DNA from: Bacillota bacterium
GTDB lineage: Bacteria; Bacillota; UBA4882; UBA8346
DNA: 28,668 nucleotides
Assembly (NCBI GenBank): GCA_023402395.1
Contig: JAEYGI010000059.1
Span: 1 to 28,668 of the forward strand
Reading direction: 5' to 3'
A program made the position numbers and the translations under genes. Shown piece by piece: positions 7,093 through 14,941 of this stretch. Position 1 is the first letter of the stretch. Each line of letters begins with the position of its first letter. Below the pieces are notes generated by a model. The model searched no databases. It was not told the origin of the DNA and saw only the letters and a program-made list of their open reading frames with translations.

Positions 7093-7889
7093 GCGTGAAT
7101 CGTCCGCATGGCAATGAACTGGAGGTTCGCGCGCTTTCCTTCCGGCTGGGTGAGCGGTTCATCCTTTCCGATATTCAGCTGGCAATTGCCAAAGGCAGGC
7201 TGGTCGGGATCATCGGCCCCAACGGTTCAGGTAAAACTACCCTGCTAAAATGCATGCAGCAGTGGCTGGCCCCTACGGCCGGGACGGTCCTTTTAAACGG
7301 ACGGAACCTGGCGGAGTTGACCCGCAAGGAAATCGCCCGACGGATTGGAGTGGTGCCGCAACAGTGGGAAGCCGGGTTTCCGTTCCCGGTCCGGGAGGTG
7401 GTGATGATGGGCAGGTATCCGCATTGGCGGCCGTTTCAGTCCGCGACCGTGGCGGACCGCCTCCTCGTCGAGGAAGCGCTGGACGCCGCCTCCGTCACTC
7501 AACTGGCGGAGCGCTCTCTCAGTGAACTGAGCGGAGGGGAACTGCAACGGGTGATCATTGCCCAGGCCTTGGCCCAGTCTCCGGAGTTGCTGTTGCTGGA
7601 TGAACCTACTTCGCATCTGGATATCCGGCATCAGATTGAGATCATCGCCTTGATCCGGAGGCTGACCCGCCAGGGCCTGACCGCCGTTACGGTAATGCAT
7701 GACCTGAATCTGGCGGCCCAATATTGCGATTGCCTGATCCTGATGGCCGGCGGGCGGATCGTGATGGCGGGAGACGTTGTGGAAGTGATGACGCCGGAGC
7801 ATTTGGAACCGGTTTTTGGAGTTAAAGTCCGGCTTCGGAACGACGAAGCCAGCGGGCCGCAGCTCAGCTTCTACCCGTTGGAACCGTAA
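7089..7889 (+). CDS. btuD: Vitamin B12 ABC transporter ATP-binding protein
   Basis: A 266-residue ABC ATPase that drives BtuC. The Walker A motif is GPNGSGKTT (about 42-50), the Q-loop is in VVPQQWEAGFPFPVREVV, the signature is LSGGELQRV, and Walker B is LLLLDEPTSHLD with the H-loop in VMHDLNLAA. The P-F-P-V-R-E-V-V-M-M-G-R-Y-P-H region after the Q-loop is typical of the FepC/BtuD/HemV subfamily used for iron-chelate, haem and cobalamin import. It is translationally coupled to btuC by an ATGA overlap. No terminator is obvious before the second riboswitch about 120 bases downstream, so some read-through into the btuB operon is possible. Confidence 0.9.
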   Translation: MSVNRPHGNELEVRALSFRLGERFILSDIQLAIAKGRLVGIIGPNGSGKTTLLKCMQQWLAPTAGTVLLNGRNLAELTRKEIARRIGVVPQQWEAGFPFPVREVVMMGRYPHWRPFQSATVADRLLVEEALDAASVTQLAERSLSELSGGELQRVIIAQALAQSPELLLLDEPTSHLDIRHQIEIIALIRRLTRQGLTAVTVMHDLNLAAQYCDCLILMAGGRIVMAGDVVEVMTPEHLEPVFGVKVRLRNDEASGPQLSFYPLEP

Positions 7890-7976
7890 ACCATGAAATT
7901 AGTGACCGGTCGCCCTCAGTGGTAGATCCGGACAATTGAATAATTTCAATTCAGGTACCGTGATGATTGCGCCGGG

Positions 7977-8004
7977 TTGCCTTGGACCAGTCTTTCGCTA
8001 AAAA
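7977..8004 (+). promoter_or_regulatory. Possible promoter of the btuB operon
   Basis: TTGCCT (7977-7982), a 16-nt spacer and TAAAAA (7999-8004). It places a start just before the second aptamer. The -10 box is a weak match, so the assignment rests mainly on position. Confidence 0.35.
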
Positions 8005-8011
8005 GAGACGG

Positions 8012-8178
8012 TTAATGCAACTAAACGGCCGGTCTAACGGTGAAAAGGGAAGCGGGTGCAAGTCCCGCGCGGTCCCGCCGCTGTGAAAGAAGAGTCCTCG
8101 GAGCGAGCCACTGGGAAACCGGGAAGGCATGAGGATAATGACGCTTGAGCCAGAAGACCTGCCTGATGTGGACCACCA
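8012..8178 (+). ncRNA. Cobalamin riboswitch 2
   Basis: A very clear B12 aptamer core: GGTGAAAAGGGAAGCGGG, GTGCAAGTCCCGC, GGTCCCGCCGCTGTGAA (8071-8087), GAGCCACTGGGAAACCGGGAAG, then GCTTGAGCCAGAAGACCTGCC. It is closer to the textbook consensus than riboswitch 1. It precedes btuB-tonB-exbB-exbD-cbiZ and a terminator hairpin, so cobalamin binding should repress outer-membrane uptake and salvage genes together. Outer boundaries are approximate. Confidence 0.95.
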
Positions 8179-8224
8179 GCAACTCTACGAACGATAGGGG
8201 GTGGGGATTTTTGCCCAAATCCCT

Positions 8225-8263
8225 GATAACCTCTTGACCACCCGGTTGAGAGGTTATCGTTTT
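8225..8263 (+). terminator. Riboswitch 2 expression-platform terminator
   Basis: A perfect 10-bp stem (GATAACCTCT 8225-8234 with AGAGGTTATC 8249-8258), 14-nt loop, followed by GTTTT and a second T-run at 8270-8274. It lies between the aptamer and the btuB ribosome binding site. Confidence 0.82.
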
Positions 8264-8300
8264 GACGGGTTTTTATTCAATTAAGAAGGAGGCGCTTGGC

Positions 8301-10115
8301 GTGATGAATCGAATTAGATATCAAGTCAACCTCTTCGCCCTGCTGGCGTTGGCGATTTCATTTTCGCTTATTCCGGCGGCTTGGGCGGCGGAGAATGAAA
8401 GCACCGAGGAGGAAATTGTGGTCACCGCGACCCGGACCGAGAAGGCGCAATCGGAAGCACCGGGTTTGACGGAGGTAATTGAAGGCGATGACGTGCAAGA
8501 TCCGGAAACCAGCACCGTGGCCGAAGTGCTGACGGATAACGGTCAATTGGTATCGACTTATGGCGGGGCTTCGGGAGTCGCCAACATCCGCCTGGGCGGA
8601 AGCTCGGCCGCGCAGACCCTGGTACTGGTCAATGGAGTGCCTTTAAACACCGGCGCCGTCGGCTCGGTGGATCTCAGTTATTACCCGTCCGCCGGTATCG
8701 AACGGATCGAGGTGAGCCAGGGACCGCTATCCGCGTTGTACGGCGCTAACGCCCTGGGCGGCGTCGTCAACATCATTACTGATTTGACCGGTGCGCCGGA
8801 GGCGACCGCTTCCCATCAGCGCGGAAGTTATGATACCAATCTGCTGGGATTCACGGTCCGGCGCGAGAATTGGGGCATGGCCCTGGGCGGGGGATACACC
8901 GACGGGCATCGTGATCATTCTGAAACAAAAAATCGCTATCTGATCGGGCAGTACAACTTTCGTCCGGAGGGCGAGGAACCGCTGAATCTTTATTGGCAAT
9001 ACCTGAAAAAAGACGGGGAGGCTCCGGGGGCGGAATACTCATCATGGCTGTCCGATCAATCGGAAGAAAGCTGGGCGGCGAATCTCAACGGCCGGGATTT
9101 GTGGCTGGGCGGCAGTTGGGAATATAAGATTTTTGCCCAATACTTGGATAATCACTATGATGACGACTTTTCCCATGATCGGCATCAAACCGCGAACTAT
9201 GGATTCGACCTGGCCGGACTCTATACGTTGGGTAATCACGAGGTATTGGGCGGCGTCATGAATAAGCAGGAGCGGTTTGACAGCACCAAAAGCAAGAAGC
9301 AAGATTGGAACAACAGCGCCCTGTATCTGCAGGATGATTGGAAACTGGGCGGAAGCATCCGTCTCGTATCCGGACTGCGTTGGGATCATAACACCAAGTA
9401 CGACTCCCCAGTATCGCCGCGGCTGGCCATCATCCAGTCGGTATCAGATCAATTAACTTTGAAGCTCGGCTATGGGAAAGCCTTTCGTGTTCCGACCGTG
9501 GATGAGCTTTATTGGGATGAGCCTTCGTCCGGGATGCATGGCAATGAAGACCTCAAGCCGGAGGAAGGCGAACGTTACGAACTGACTGGAGAGTGGCGCA
9601 AGGGAACCCAAGCGGTGATTGCCAACATCTTTCGCAGCAATTTGACCAATGGAATTCGTTGGGTTGATCCGGAAGGGGATTATACTTATACTGTGACCAA
9701 TATCGATAAATCAAAATTGAACGGCGCCGGCCTGACCTGGGAAAATACCTGGAACGAGTGGCTTACCGGTCGGGTCGGTTATCAGTGGCTTGACGACAAG
9801 GGGTGGGAGGAGTCAACCGGAAGGTACAGCCAGGATTTAAACTTTTTCGGCAGGAATCTGCTCAATTTGGGCTTTGGGGTCAAACGCGGCCCGTTCCGGG
9901 CCGAACTGGGATGGAAGTTGGTGGAGAACCGGGTTCAAGACGGTACGGAGCTTTCCGATTACCAGACCGGTGACTTTAACATGAGTTACCAGATAACTGA
10001 CGGCTGGAAGCTGCTGTTTATGGTCAATAACATCACCGACGAGCAATACCAGGTTTATGACGGATATCCAATGCCCGGCCGGGAGATCCGGGTCGGGGTA
10101 AATTACCGTTTTTAG
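8301..10115 (+). CDS. btuB: TonB-dependent outer-membrane cobalamin receptor
   Basis: A roughly 604-residue outer-membrane receptor for TonB-driven uptake of cobalamin. It has a signal peptide (MNRIRYQVNLFALLALAISF..., cleavage predicted after AAWA), a TonB box (EEIVVTATRT near 36-45), a plug domain (GVANIRLGGSS, VLVNGVPLNTG, ERIEVSQGPLSALYGANALGGVVNII) and a 22-strand-type barrel ending in REIRVGVNYRF with a terminal phenylalanine, as expected for outer-membrane insertion. The size matches E. coli BtuB. The start is GTG 8301 (8 nt after AAGGAGG) or ATG 8304; the track frame extends upstream to 8262 but lacks a ribosome binding site there. Riboswitch 2 supports cobalamin as substrate. Its presence implies that the host has an outer membrane. 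Confidence 0.92.
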   Translation: MMNRIRYQVNLFALLALAISFSLIPAAWAAENESTEEEIVVTATRTEKAQSEAPGLTEVIEGDDVQDPETSTVAEVLTDNGQLVSTYGGASGVANIRLGGSSAAQTLVLVNGVPLNTGAVGSVDLSYYPSAGIERIEVSQGPLSALYGANALGGVVNIITDLTGAPEATASHQRGSYDTNLLGFTVRRENWGMALGGGYTDGHRDHSETKNRYLIGQYNFRPEGEEPLNLYWQYLKKDGEAPGAEYSSWLSDQSEESWAANLNGRDLWLGGSWEYKIFAQYLDNHYDDDFSHDRHQTANYGFDLAGLYTLGNHEVLGGVMNKQERFDSTKSKKQDWNNSALYLQDDWKLGGSIRLVSGLRWDHNTKYDSPVSPRLAIIQSVSDQLTLKLGYGKAFRVPTVDELYWDEPSSGMHGNEDLKPEEGERYELTGEWRKGTQAVIANIFRSNLTNGIRWVDPEGDYTYTVTNIDKSKLNGAGLTWENTWNEWLTGRVGYQWLDDKGWEESTGRYSQDLNFFGRNLLNLGFGVKRGPFRAELGWKLVENRVQDGTELSDYQTGDFNMSYQITDGWKLLFMVNNITDEQYQVYDGYPMPGREIRVGVNYRF

Positions 10116-10123
10116 AGGGAAAT

Positions 10124-10888
10124 TTGTTTAGAAAGTGTTTGCTAGGATCATTGATCCTGCACTGTTTGATCATCGCCGGACTGAGCCTGGTGGGGCCGGT
10201 CAACCTTATTCCGCAATCGGAACCGGGTTATTTTCTCCTGGCTGAAGTGGCGCCGTCCAGAGAGCCGGGCGTCGCAAGTGCGCTGCGGCCCGATCGGCCG
10301 GGAGCAGCCGGCGCTGATGCGGCGAAAGGGAAACCGGTGACGGCGCGGCCGCCATCGCAATCCCTTGCTTCATCCAATTATGCCGTGAATGAAGCTCAGC
10401 CCGCCGAACGGCCGGAGATGGCTCCAGCCGTCAATCAGGCGGCCCGGGAAGGAGCAGGGACCGATCCCTTCCCGGCGGCGCCAGAGATTGAAACCGCATC
10501 GGTTGGGCCGGCCGGGAGCGGGGATGGCCGCGGCGAAGGTTCAACCGCCGGTACGGCTGGACTTTTCCCGCTCAGCGCCGCCATGGCCCCGGTCGCAACT
10601 CTCACCCCAGCGCGTCCGCCGGTCAAGGTATATCACAAAGAGCCGCTTTATCCTTCCCTGGCGCGCCGCAACAACTGGGAAGGAAGTTCGCTCCTCTTGC
10701 TCGAAATAACGGCGGAAGGGCGGGTGGGAGAGGTTACCGTGCTAAAGTCGTCCGGGTATGAAGTATTGGACCGGGCGGCGATTCAAGCCGCCAAAAAGTG
10801 GCGCTATCAACCGGCGCAAAGGGATGGAGCGGCGGTGGACTGGAACATCCGGATACCCATTACGTTTGTTTTGGAGGACGGGAAATGA
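10124..10888 (+). CDS. tonB: TonB energy-transducing protein
   Basis: A 254-residue TonB: an N-terminal signal anchor (GSLILHCLIIAGLSLVG, about 8-24), a long low-complexity Ala/Pro/Gly-rich periplasmic spacer (about 40-165) and a C-terminal TonB domain (about 170-254). That domain contains VKVYHKEPLYPSLARR and the typical GEVTVLKSSGYEVLDRAA followed by KKWRYQPA. The start is TTG 10124 behind AGAGGGA, eight bases after the btuB stop; no ATG is suitably placed. TonB spans the periplasm and transmits proton-motive-force energy from ExbB/ExbD to the receptor plug. Encoding within the B12 operon suggests a dedicated partner for BtuB. The spacer is less proline-rich than in enterobacteria. Confidence 0.9.
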   Translation: MFRKCLLGSLILHCLIIAGLSLVGPVNLIPQSEPGYFLLAEVAPSREPGVASALRPDRPGAAGADAAKGKPVTARPPSQSLASSNYAVNEAQPAERPEMAPAVNQAAREGAGTDPFPAAPEIETASVGPAGSGDGRGEGSTAGTAGLFPLSAAMAPVATLTPARPPVKVYHKEPLYPSLARRNNWEGSSLLLLEITAEGRVGEVTVLKSSGYEVLDRAAIQAAKKWRYQPAQRDGAAVDWNIRIPITFVLEDGK

Positions 10889-11328
10889 ATTGGATTATTC
10901 AGGGCGGCGTCTTCATGCTGCCGCTGTCGATCTGTTCGGTGTGGATGGTGGCGATCATCGGCGAACGCTGGTGGCTGTATCACCGGACGTTGAAAACGCC
11001 GCTGAGCGAGGCGGCGGATCCGGCAGAACTTGTGAAACAGCTGCGCCAACGTCTGCCGGCGCTGCATACGATCATCAGCATCGCGCCAATGCTGGGGCTG
11101 TTGGGAACCGTCACCGGGCTGATGCGTTGTTTCAATCTCCTCGGCAAACAGGCCGCGCTTTCCGACCCGGCCTTGATGAGCCAGGGGATCGGCGAGGCCT
11201 TGATCACCACCGCCGCCGGACTGGTGATCGCGGTGATCGCCACGATTTTTTACAACTATTTCACAGCGCGCTTGGATCTTTACCTCTACGATTACCAGAA
11301 CGCGCCGGACCGGGGAACCGGCCAATGA
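10885..11328 (+). CDS. exbB: ExbB/TolQ/MotA-family proton channel, compact form
   Basis: A 147-residue MotA/TolQ/ExbB-domain protein with three membrane helices: about 5-27, about 63-85 and about 105-127. The family signature is visible as TIISIAPMLGLLGTVTGLMRCF and GIGEALITTAAGLVIAVIA. It is much shorter than E. coli ExbB (about 244) because the cytoplasmic loop is reduced to roughly 35 residues; short forms are known in other phyla. ATG 10885 overlaps the tonB stop in ATGA, and its own stop overlaps exbD in ATGA, so the three are translationally coupled. It is expected to form the proton channel of the TonB complex with ExbD. Confidence 0.88.
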   Translation: MNWIIQGGVFMLPLSICSVWMVAIIGERWWLYHRTLKTPLSEAADPAELVKQLRQRLPALHTIISIAPMLGLLGTVTGLMRCFNLLGKQAALSDPALMSQGIGEALITTAAGLVIAVIATIFYNYFTARLDLYLYDYQNAPDRGTGQ

Positions 11329-11729
11329 AGCGACCGGTCCGGATGCCGCCGTTGCCTGCCCCCAAAGTGGATATTATCAATTTGATCGATGTTTTGATCA
11401 CGCTGATCGCTTTCTTCCTGTTCACCTCGGTATTCGCCGACCATCAACAGCAACTCCGGGTCCAGCTTCCCGCGGCGTCTCACACCGACGCCGACCGGGT
11501 CCCGGCGCGAATTGAAATTATACTGACCAAAGCGAACGAGATCTATTGCGACAACCGCCGGATCGAAGCCGGCTGGTTGCTGGAGCATCTCCAAAGTAAA
11601 TACCGTGGTGACGAAGTGGTCCAGATTAAAGCCGATCGGGAATGTGAATACGAGTGGGTCGTGGATTTACTGGATACGGTGAGAAGTAGTGGCCTGTCCC
11701 GGGTGGCGCTGGCGGTCCGCCAGCGCTAA
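11325..11729 (+). CDS. exbD: ExbD/TolR-family protein
   Basis: A 134-residue single-pass protein: a short cytoplasmic tail, one membrane helix (NLIDVLITLIAFFLFTSVFA, about 17-36) carrying the conserved proton-relay aspartate in LIDVL, and a periplasmic ExbD/TolR domain (about 40-134, with ARIEIILTKANEIYCD and VVQIKADRECEYEWVVDLLD). The start ATG 11325 overlaps the exbB stop. It completes a TonB-ExbB-ExbD set inside the B12 operon. Confidence 0.9.
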   Translation: MKRPVRMPPLPAPKVDIINLIDVLITLIAFFLFTSVFADHQQQLRVQLPAASHTDADRVPARIEIILTKANEIYCDNRRIEAGWLLEHLQSKYRGDEVVQIKADRECEYEWVVDLLDTVRSSGLSRVALAVRQR

Positions 11730-11743
11730 AGTTGGAGAATTGG

Positions 11744-12877
11744 GTGCTGGGAGTGGATGGCTTGGACTTGGAGAGAACCGCTTTGGGCGATATGGTGCAC
11801 CGCCGCCCCAAAGCCCTGGTGATGATGTTTTCGGGAGCACGGGCGGTTTTGAGCACTTCGCCGCTGAACGGCGGTTACCGGGAAGATCTGACGGCGGTCT
11901 TTAATTTCGACGAAAAGCCCGAGGGGGGAACCTACTGCGCGTTGAAAGCTCCCACCTATGAGGCGCATTTGCGGTTGGCCGCGACGGGACTGGAACTTGA
12001 CCCCGGGCGGGTCAGCGGCCTCAGTACCGCCGCGTCGATGGAGAATGCCGCGATGACCGTGGAGACGGCGCAAGGACTCTCAGTTACCGCCATCGTCACC
12101 GCCGGAGTGGAGGTCAATGGCAGCCGGGCCGGCGATCCCGCTGCGTACGATGAGTCACGGTTGGGATTGCGATTCGCGCCGGGCACCATCAATATTATCT
12201 TGGCCATCAACGCTTGCCTGCCGCAGTTCGCTCTGGCCCGGGCCGCAATCACCGGCGCCGAGGCCAAGGCCGCGGCCCTTCAGGAATTGATGGCCGGGAG
12301 CAATTATTCCAGCGGGATTGCCACCGGGTCCGGGACGGACGGAATGATCCTGGTCAGCGATCCAGCGGCCGGGCTCCGCCTGACCGATGCCGGAACTCAC
12401 TCGAAGTTGGGTGAATTGATCGGCAGAGCGGTCAAGCGCGGCGTGACCGAGGCTCTGCGCCGCGAGACGGGCCTTTCCCCGGCTGGCCAGCACAGCATGG
12501 TCCGGCGGTTTAAACGCTATGGACTCACCGAGGAATTTCTCTGGCAAGAATATCAACGATTGCTGAAGGAACAACCCGGTTGCGCCAGGTGCTCAAAGCC
12601 GCTATTTTTAAAACGTCTCCAGCGCATCGACTGTCTGGATCCATTGGTGACTGCCAGCGCGGTCTATATTCACTTGTTGGATGAGCGGCAATGGGGATTA
12701 TTGTCCCGGTCCGAGAGCGAAGCGGCGGCGCTGGCCGTTTTGGAGCGGATCGGGCGGGATCTCGGTCTGGAATGGCCGCTGTTTCCAGGGGATCAGACTT
12801 CGAACCATCCGGAGCGGTTGCTGGTAAAAACCTTTGCGAGATTTATTATCGGATATATTATGAATGGGACGGACTAA
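11744..12877 (+). CDS. cbiZ: Adenosylcobinamide amidohydrolase with C-terminal extension
   Basis: CbiZ hydrolyses adenosylcobinamide to adenosylcobyric acid so that imported incomplete corrinoids can be rebuilt. CbiZ features include STAASMENAAMTVE, VTAIVTAGVEVNGSRAGDPA, GTINIILAINACLPQ, ITGAEAKAAALQEL and SGIATGSGTDGMILVS (up to about residue 230). The protein is about 377 residues, some 140 longer than single-domain CbiZ. The extra C-terminus (a CARCSKP Cys pair, then helical sequence) is not recognised. GTG 11744 is 6 nt after GGAG and is preferred; TTG 11732 is possible but has no ribosome binding site. It is last in the riboswitch 2 operon, only a few bases after exbD. Confidence 0.85.
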   Translation: MLGVDGLDLERTALGDMVHRRPKALVMMFSGARAVLSTSPLNGGYREDLTAVFNFDEKPEGGTYCALKAPTYEAHLRLAATGLELDPGRVSGLSTAASMENAAMTVETAQGLSVTAIVTAGVEVNGSRAGDPAAYDESRLGLRFAPGTINIILAINACLPQFALARAAITGAEAKAAALQELMAGSNYSSGIATGSGTDGMILVSDPAAGLRLTDAGTHSKLGELIGRAVKRGVTEALRRETGLSPAGQHSMVRRFKRYGLTEEFLWQEYQRLLKEQPGCARCSKPLFLKRLQRIDCLDPLVTASAVYIHLLDERQWGLLSRSESEAAALAVLERIGRDLGLEWPLFPGDQTSNHPERLLVKTFARFIIGYIMNGTD

Positions 12878-12918
12878 AGGCGAGCCGTTCTATTATTGCG
12901 CCTGGCAAGTTTCACAGA

Positions 12919-14001
12919 TCACCGTTCCACTTTAATTGTTATAGCGGCAACCGCGGTGGTAACGGGCACGGCAACGATCAAACCGATGGAGCCGGCCAAA
13001 ATCCGCACCATTTCAGTGGCCACTTCTTCCAGATTGAGGATCCAGCCCAGGGAAGCCCTGTGGGAGAGGAAGAGCAGCAACAGCGAGAAGGCTCCGCCGA
13101 CATAGGCCAAAACCAGCGTGTTGGTCATGGTGCCGATGGTATCACGGGCAACCTTTAGGCCTTGCGCCACCAATGCGTCATATTCCAGGGCGGGGTTGGA
13201 GGTTTTAATCTCCTGAACCGCCGAGGCAATTGACATGGTCATATCGGTGATGGCGCCCAGCGCTCCGATCATGATTCCGGCGAAGAGCAGACCCTGGAAA
13301 TTCACAGGGAAAGACGCGGTGTAGTGCAGGACCTGGGCGGTTTCATCGGCATAGCCGGTCAAATAGCTTGAATTACCGAAGAACCAGGTCAAAAGGCCCG
13401 CCGTTATCAGGCCGCTGATGGTTCCGGTGATGGCGGCGGCGGTTTTGCCGTTCCAGCCGCTGACCAGCAGCAGTGAAATGAATGTGGCGATAATGACGAT
13501 CGCCAGTGAGATGAAGAACGGGTGATATCCTTTGGCGAGGCTGGGCAATAAGACCTGAAACAGCAGAAGGCAGATAATGGCCAGGCTTAACAGCGCTCGC
13601 ATCCCCTGGGTGCCGCCGATCAGGATTAAACTGAAAGCGAACAGAGCAAAAAGGAGCATCAGGCTTCGATCGCGCACCGGACCCCGGATATAAAAGAGCC
13701 CTTGATTTTGACCCGCGGGGGAGATGAAAATGCGGTTACCAAGCGCATAAATAATATCAGTGTTATAACCGCCAAGGGTATGTTGGATCGATACATTACT
13801 GCCCACCATCGGTCCATCCTCGATAGCGGCCACAATCATCTGAGTTCCTGTTTTGGTGGACTCCAGCGCCGAATCAACTTGGACGATCCGCGCTCGATAG
13901 ATCCCAGGCCCGGGCGTAGGGATGAGCTGGTCCAAAATGTTGAAACGGATCAGCGTCACGAAGAGCATAGTCGCGCCAAAAAGCCAGAGATATGGTTTCA
14001 T
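12919..14001 (-). CDS. YibE/F family membrane protein (paralog 2)
   Basis: A 360-residue polytopic membrane protein paralogous to the one at 3497-4729. It has an N-terminal helix (LWLFGATMLFVTLIRF), a short extracytoplasmic domain (about 30-110) and about seven further helices. Shared segments include GYHPFFISLAIVIIATFISLL, FAGIMIGALGAITDMTMSIA, RDTIGTMTNTLVLAYVGG and ILAGSIGLIVAVPVTT. ATG 14001 follows a good GGTGGAGGT site. It is convergent with cbiZ, with only about 40 bases between the stops. Function is unknown; the domain is short compared with paralog 1. Upstream lies an AT-rich region with inverted repeats that could control it. Confidence 0.9.
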   Translation of the reverse strand: MKPYLWLFGATMLFVTLIRFNILDQLIPTPGPGIYRARIVQVDSALESTKTGTQMIVAAIEDGPMVGSNVSIQHTLGGYNTDIIYALGNRIFISPAGQNQGLFYIRGPVRDRSLMLLFALFAFSLILIGGTQGMRALLSLAIICLLLFQVLLPSLAKGYHPFFISLAIVIIATFISLLLVSGWNGKTAAAITGTISGLITAGLLTWFFGNSSYLTGYADETAQVLHYTASFPVNFQGLLFAGIMIGALGAITDMTMSIASAVQEIKTSNPALEYDALVAQGLKVARDTIGTMTNTLVLAYVGGAFSLLLLFLSHRASLGWILNLEEVATEMVRILAGSIGLIVAVPVTTAVAAITIKVER

Positions 14002-14175
14002 GGCTTACCTCCACCCGGCAAGTCTAGAACAGGCGGCTTCCCCCGGTTTTAATCCTGCCCGGCGACACTTAAAAATCTCATGATATAACAATATGAGATT
14101 CTTGATCATTTTAGAATTGAATGGATATATTCTAATGTTAATTTACTTATCGCCATTTATTGCAAATGGAATTAT

Positions 14176-14223
14176 ATATGTCGCAATCAGTTTTTTCCAA
14201 CATCCAGATAAATTGCGATATAT
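14176..14223. repeat. 12-bp inverted repeat (one mismatch)
   Basis: ATATGTCGCAAT (14176-14187) is complementary at 11 of 12 positions to ATTGCGATATAT (14212-14223), 24 bases apart. Arm length and spacing are compatible with a paired operator for a dimeric regulator between the divergent genes; a smaller 8-bp repeat (AATCTCAT / ATGAGATT) lies at 14074-14100. Confidence 0.55.
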
Positions 14224-14522
14224 TTTCCTTGATTTATAAGGCGAAAAAAGTTCAATCGTTTGCCCATTCACAGCCGGCTTTTTGAGATGGGAATTTATTT
14301 CAAGAATTTTTTTATCTTAGTATAGTTTGAGGCCGTTTGGATTCAATTTAACGAATGCAAATCTTGGATTGGATCTCAAAAATCTGCCTGAACTCATATT
14401 TTAAATTACCTCGGGTTTTCCGGTGTTTTTGAGGACCAATCGGGACGCGGTCCATATAATGTATTGGGATTGATGCCGGGCAAACTGGTGGTCCGGTGAT
14501 TCGTTTGAACGTATATCCACGG

Positions 14523-14612
14523 GCCGGAACCGAAGATGTTCCGGCTCCGTATGTTGTAAACAGTTATTAGCGTCAGGCAAAACTTTTGACGAGCCCGGAG
14601 ATGTTTCGGGTT
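14523..14612 (+). promoter_or_regulatory. Two similar hairpins in the feoA leader
   Basis: GCCGGAAC (14523-14530) pairs with GTTCCGGC (14538-14545) around CGAAGAT. A second hairpin pairs AGCCCG (14592-14597) with CGGGTT (14607-14612, one G-U). The two share the related inner strings CGAAGATGTTCCGG and CGGAGATGTTTCGG, suggesting a duplicated site. No T-tract follows either, so they are not standard terminators; operator or RNA-structure roles are possible. Confidence 0.4.
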
Positions 14613-14642
14613 TGCTAACGATAACCGCCGGAGAGGAGTATC

Positions 14643-14888
14643 ATGGTAGGCATGGACGAATATGAGTTATCGCGTCTGCCCATCGGGCGCATTGCGGAAG
14701 TGGTGGGAATCAAATCGGAGGGATTAATCCGGAACCGTTTGCTGGATCTGGGATTGGTGCCGTCGACCCTGGTGGAGGCGGTCCGGAAAAGTCCGGCCGG
14801 AGATCCGGTGGCCTATAAGATTCGAGGAGCGATCATCGCCTTGCGCTCGGAGGAGAGCCGGCAGATTACCGTCCGCCCCGTGGATTAA
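14643..14888 (+). CDS. feoA: FeoA-family protein (orphan)
   Basis: An 81-residue SH3-like FeoA domain protein. The start has the family's LSRLPIGRIAEVVGI, the middle RNRLLDLGLVPSTLVEAV (the L-x-D-L-G-L-x-P motif), and the end has PVAYKIRGAIIALRSEE. FeoA normally assists the ferrous-iron transporter FeoB in the cytoplasm. Here no feoB follows: the next 750 bases are array 2 and a leader. ATG 14643 is behind GAGAGGAG; a second ATG three codons later is too far from that site. It may serve a distant FeoB or have another regulatory role. Confidence 0.88.
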   Translation: MVGMDEYELSRLPIGRIAEVVGIKSEGLIRNRLLDLGLVPSTLVEAVRKSPAGDPVAYKIRGAIIALRSEESRQITVRPVD

Positions 14889-14941
14889 ACCGTGACGCAA
14901 CCGGTGGAATTTGTACCGCCGTTTGCTTACTTTAAAACGAA

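Larger units (their letters stand above)
14002..14642. other. Gene-free AT-rich divergent region with hairpins
   Basis: No credible gene is seen in these 640 bases, which separate the divergent YibE/F and feoA genes. The left two thirds (14080-14420) are strikingly AT-rich compared with the surrounding genes. Contents: inverted repeats at 14074-14100 and 14176-14223, a TATAAT at 14455-14460 without a good -35, and two look-alike GC hairpins at 14523-14545 and 14592-14612 just upstream of feoA. The composition could mean horizontally acquired or merely regulatory DNA. Confidence 0.6.

Noticed and set aside
14643..14888. A cobalamin or other known riboswitch upstream of feoA
   Set aside because: The two hairpins there do not match any riboswitch core I can recognise.
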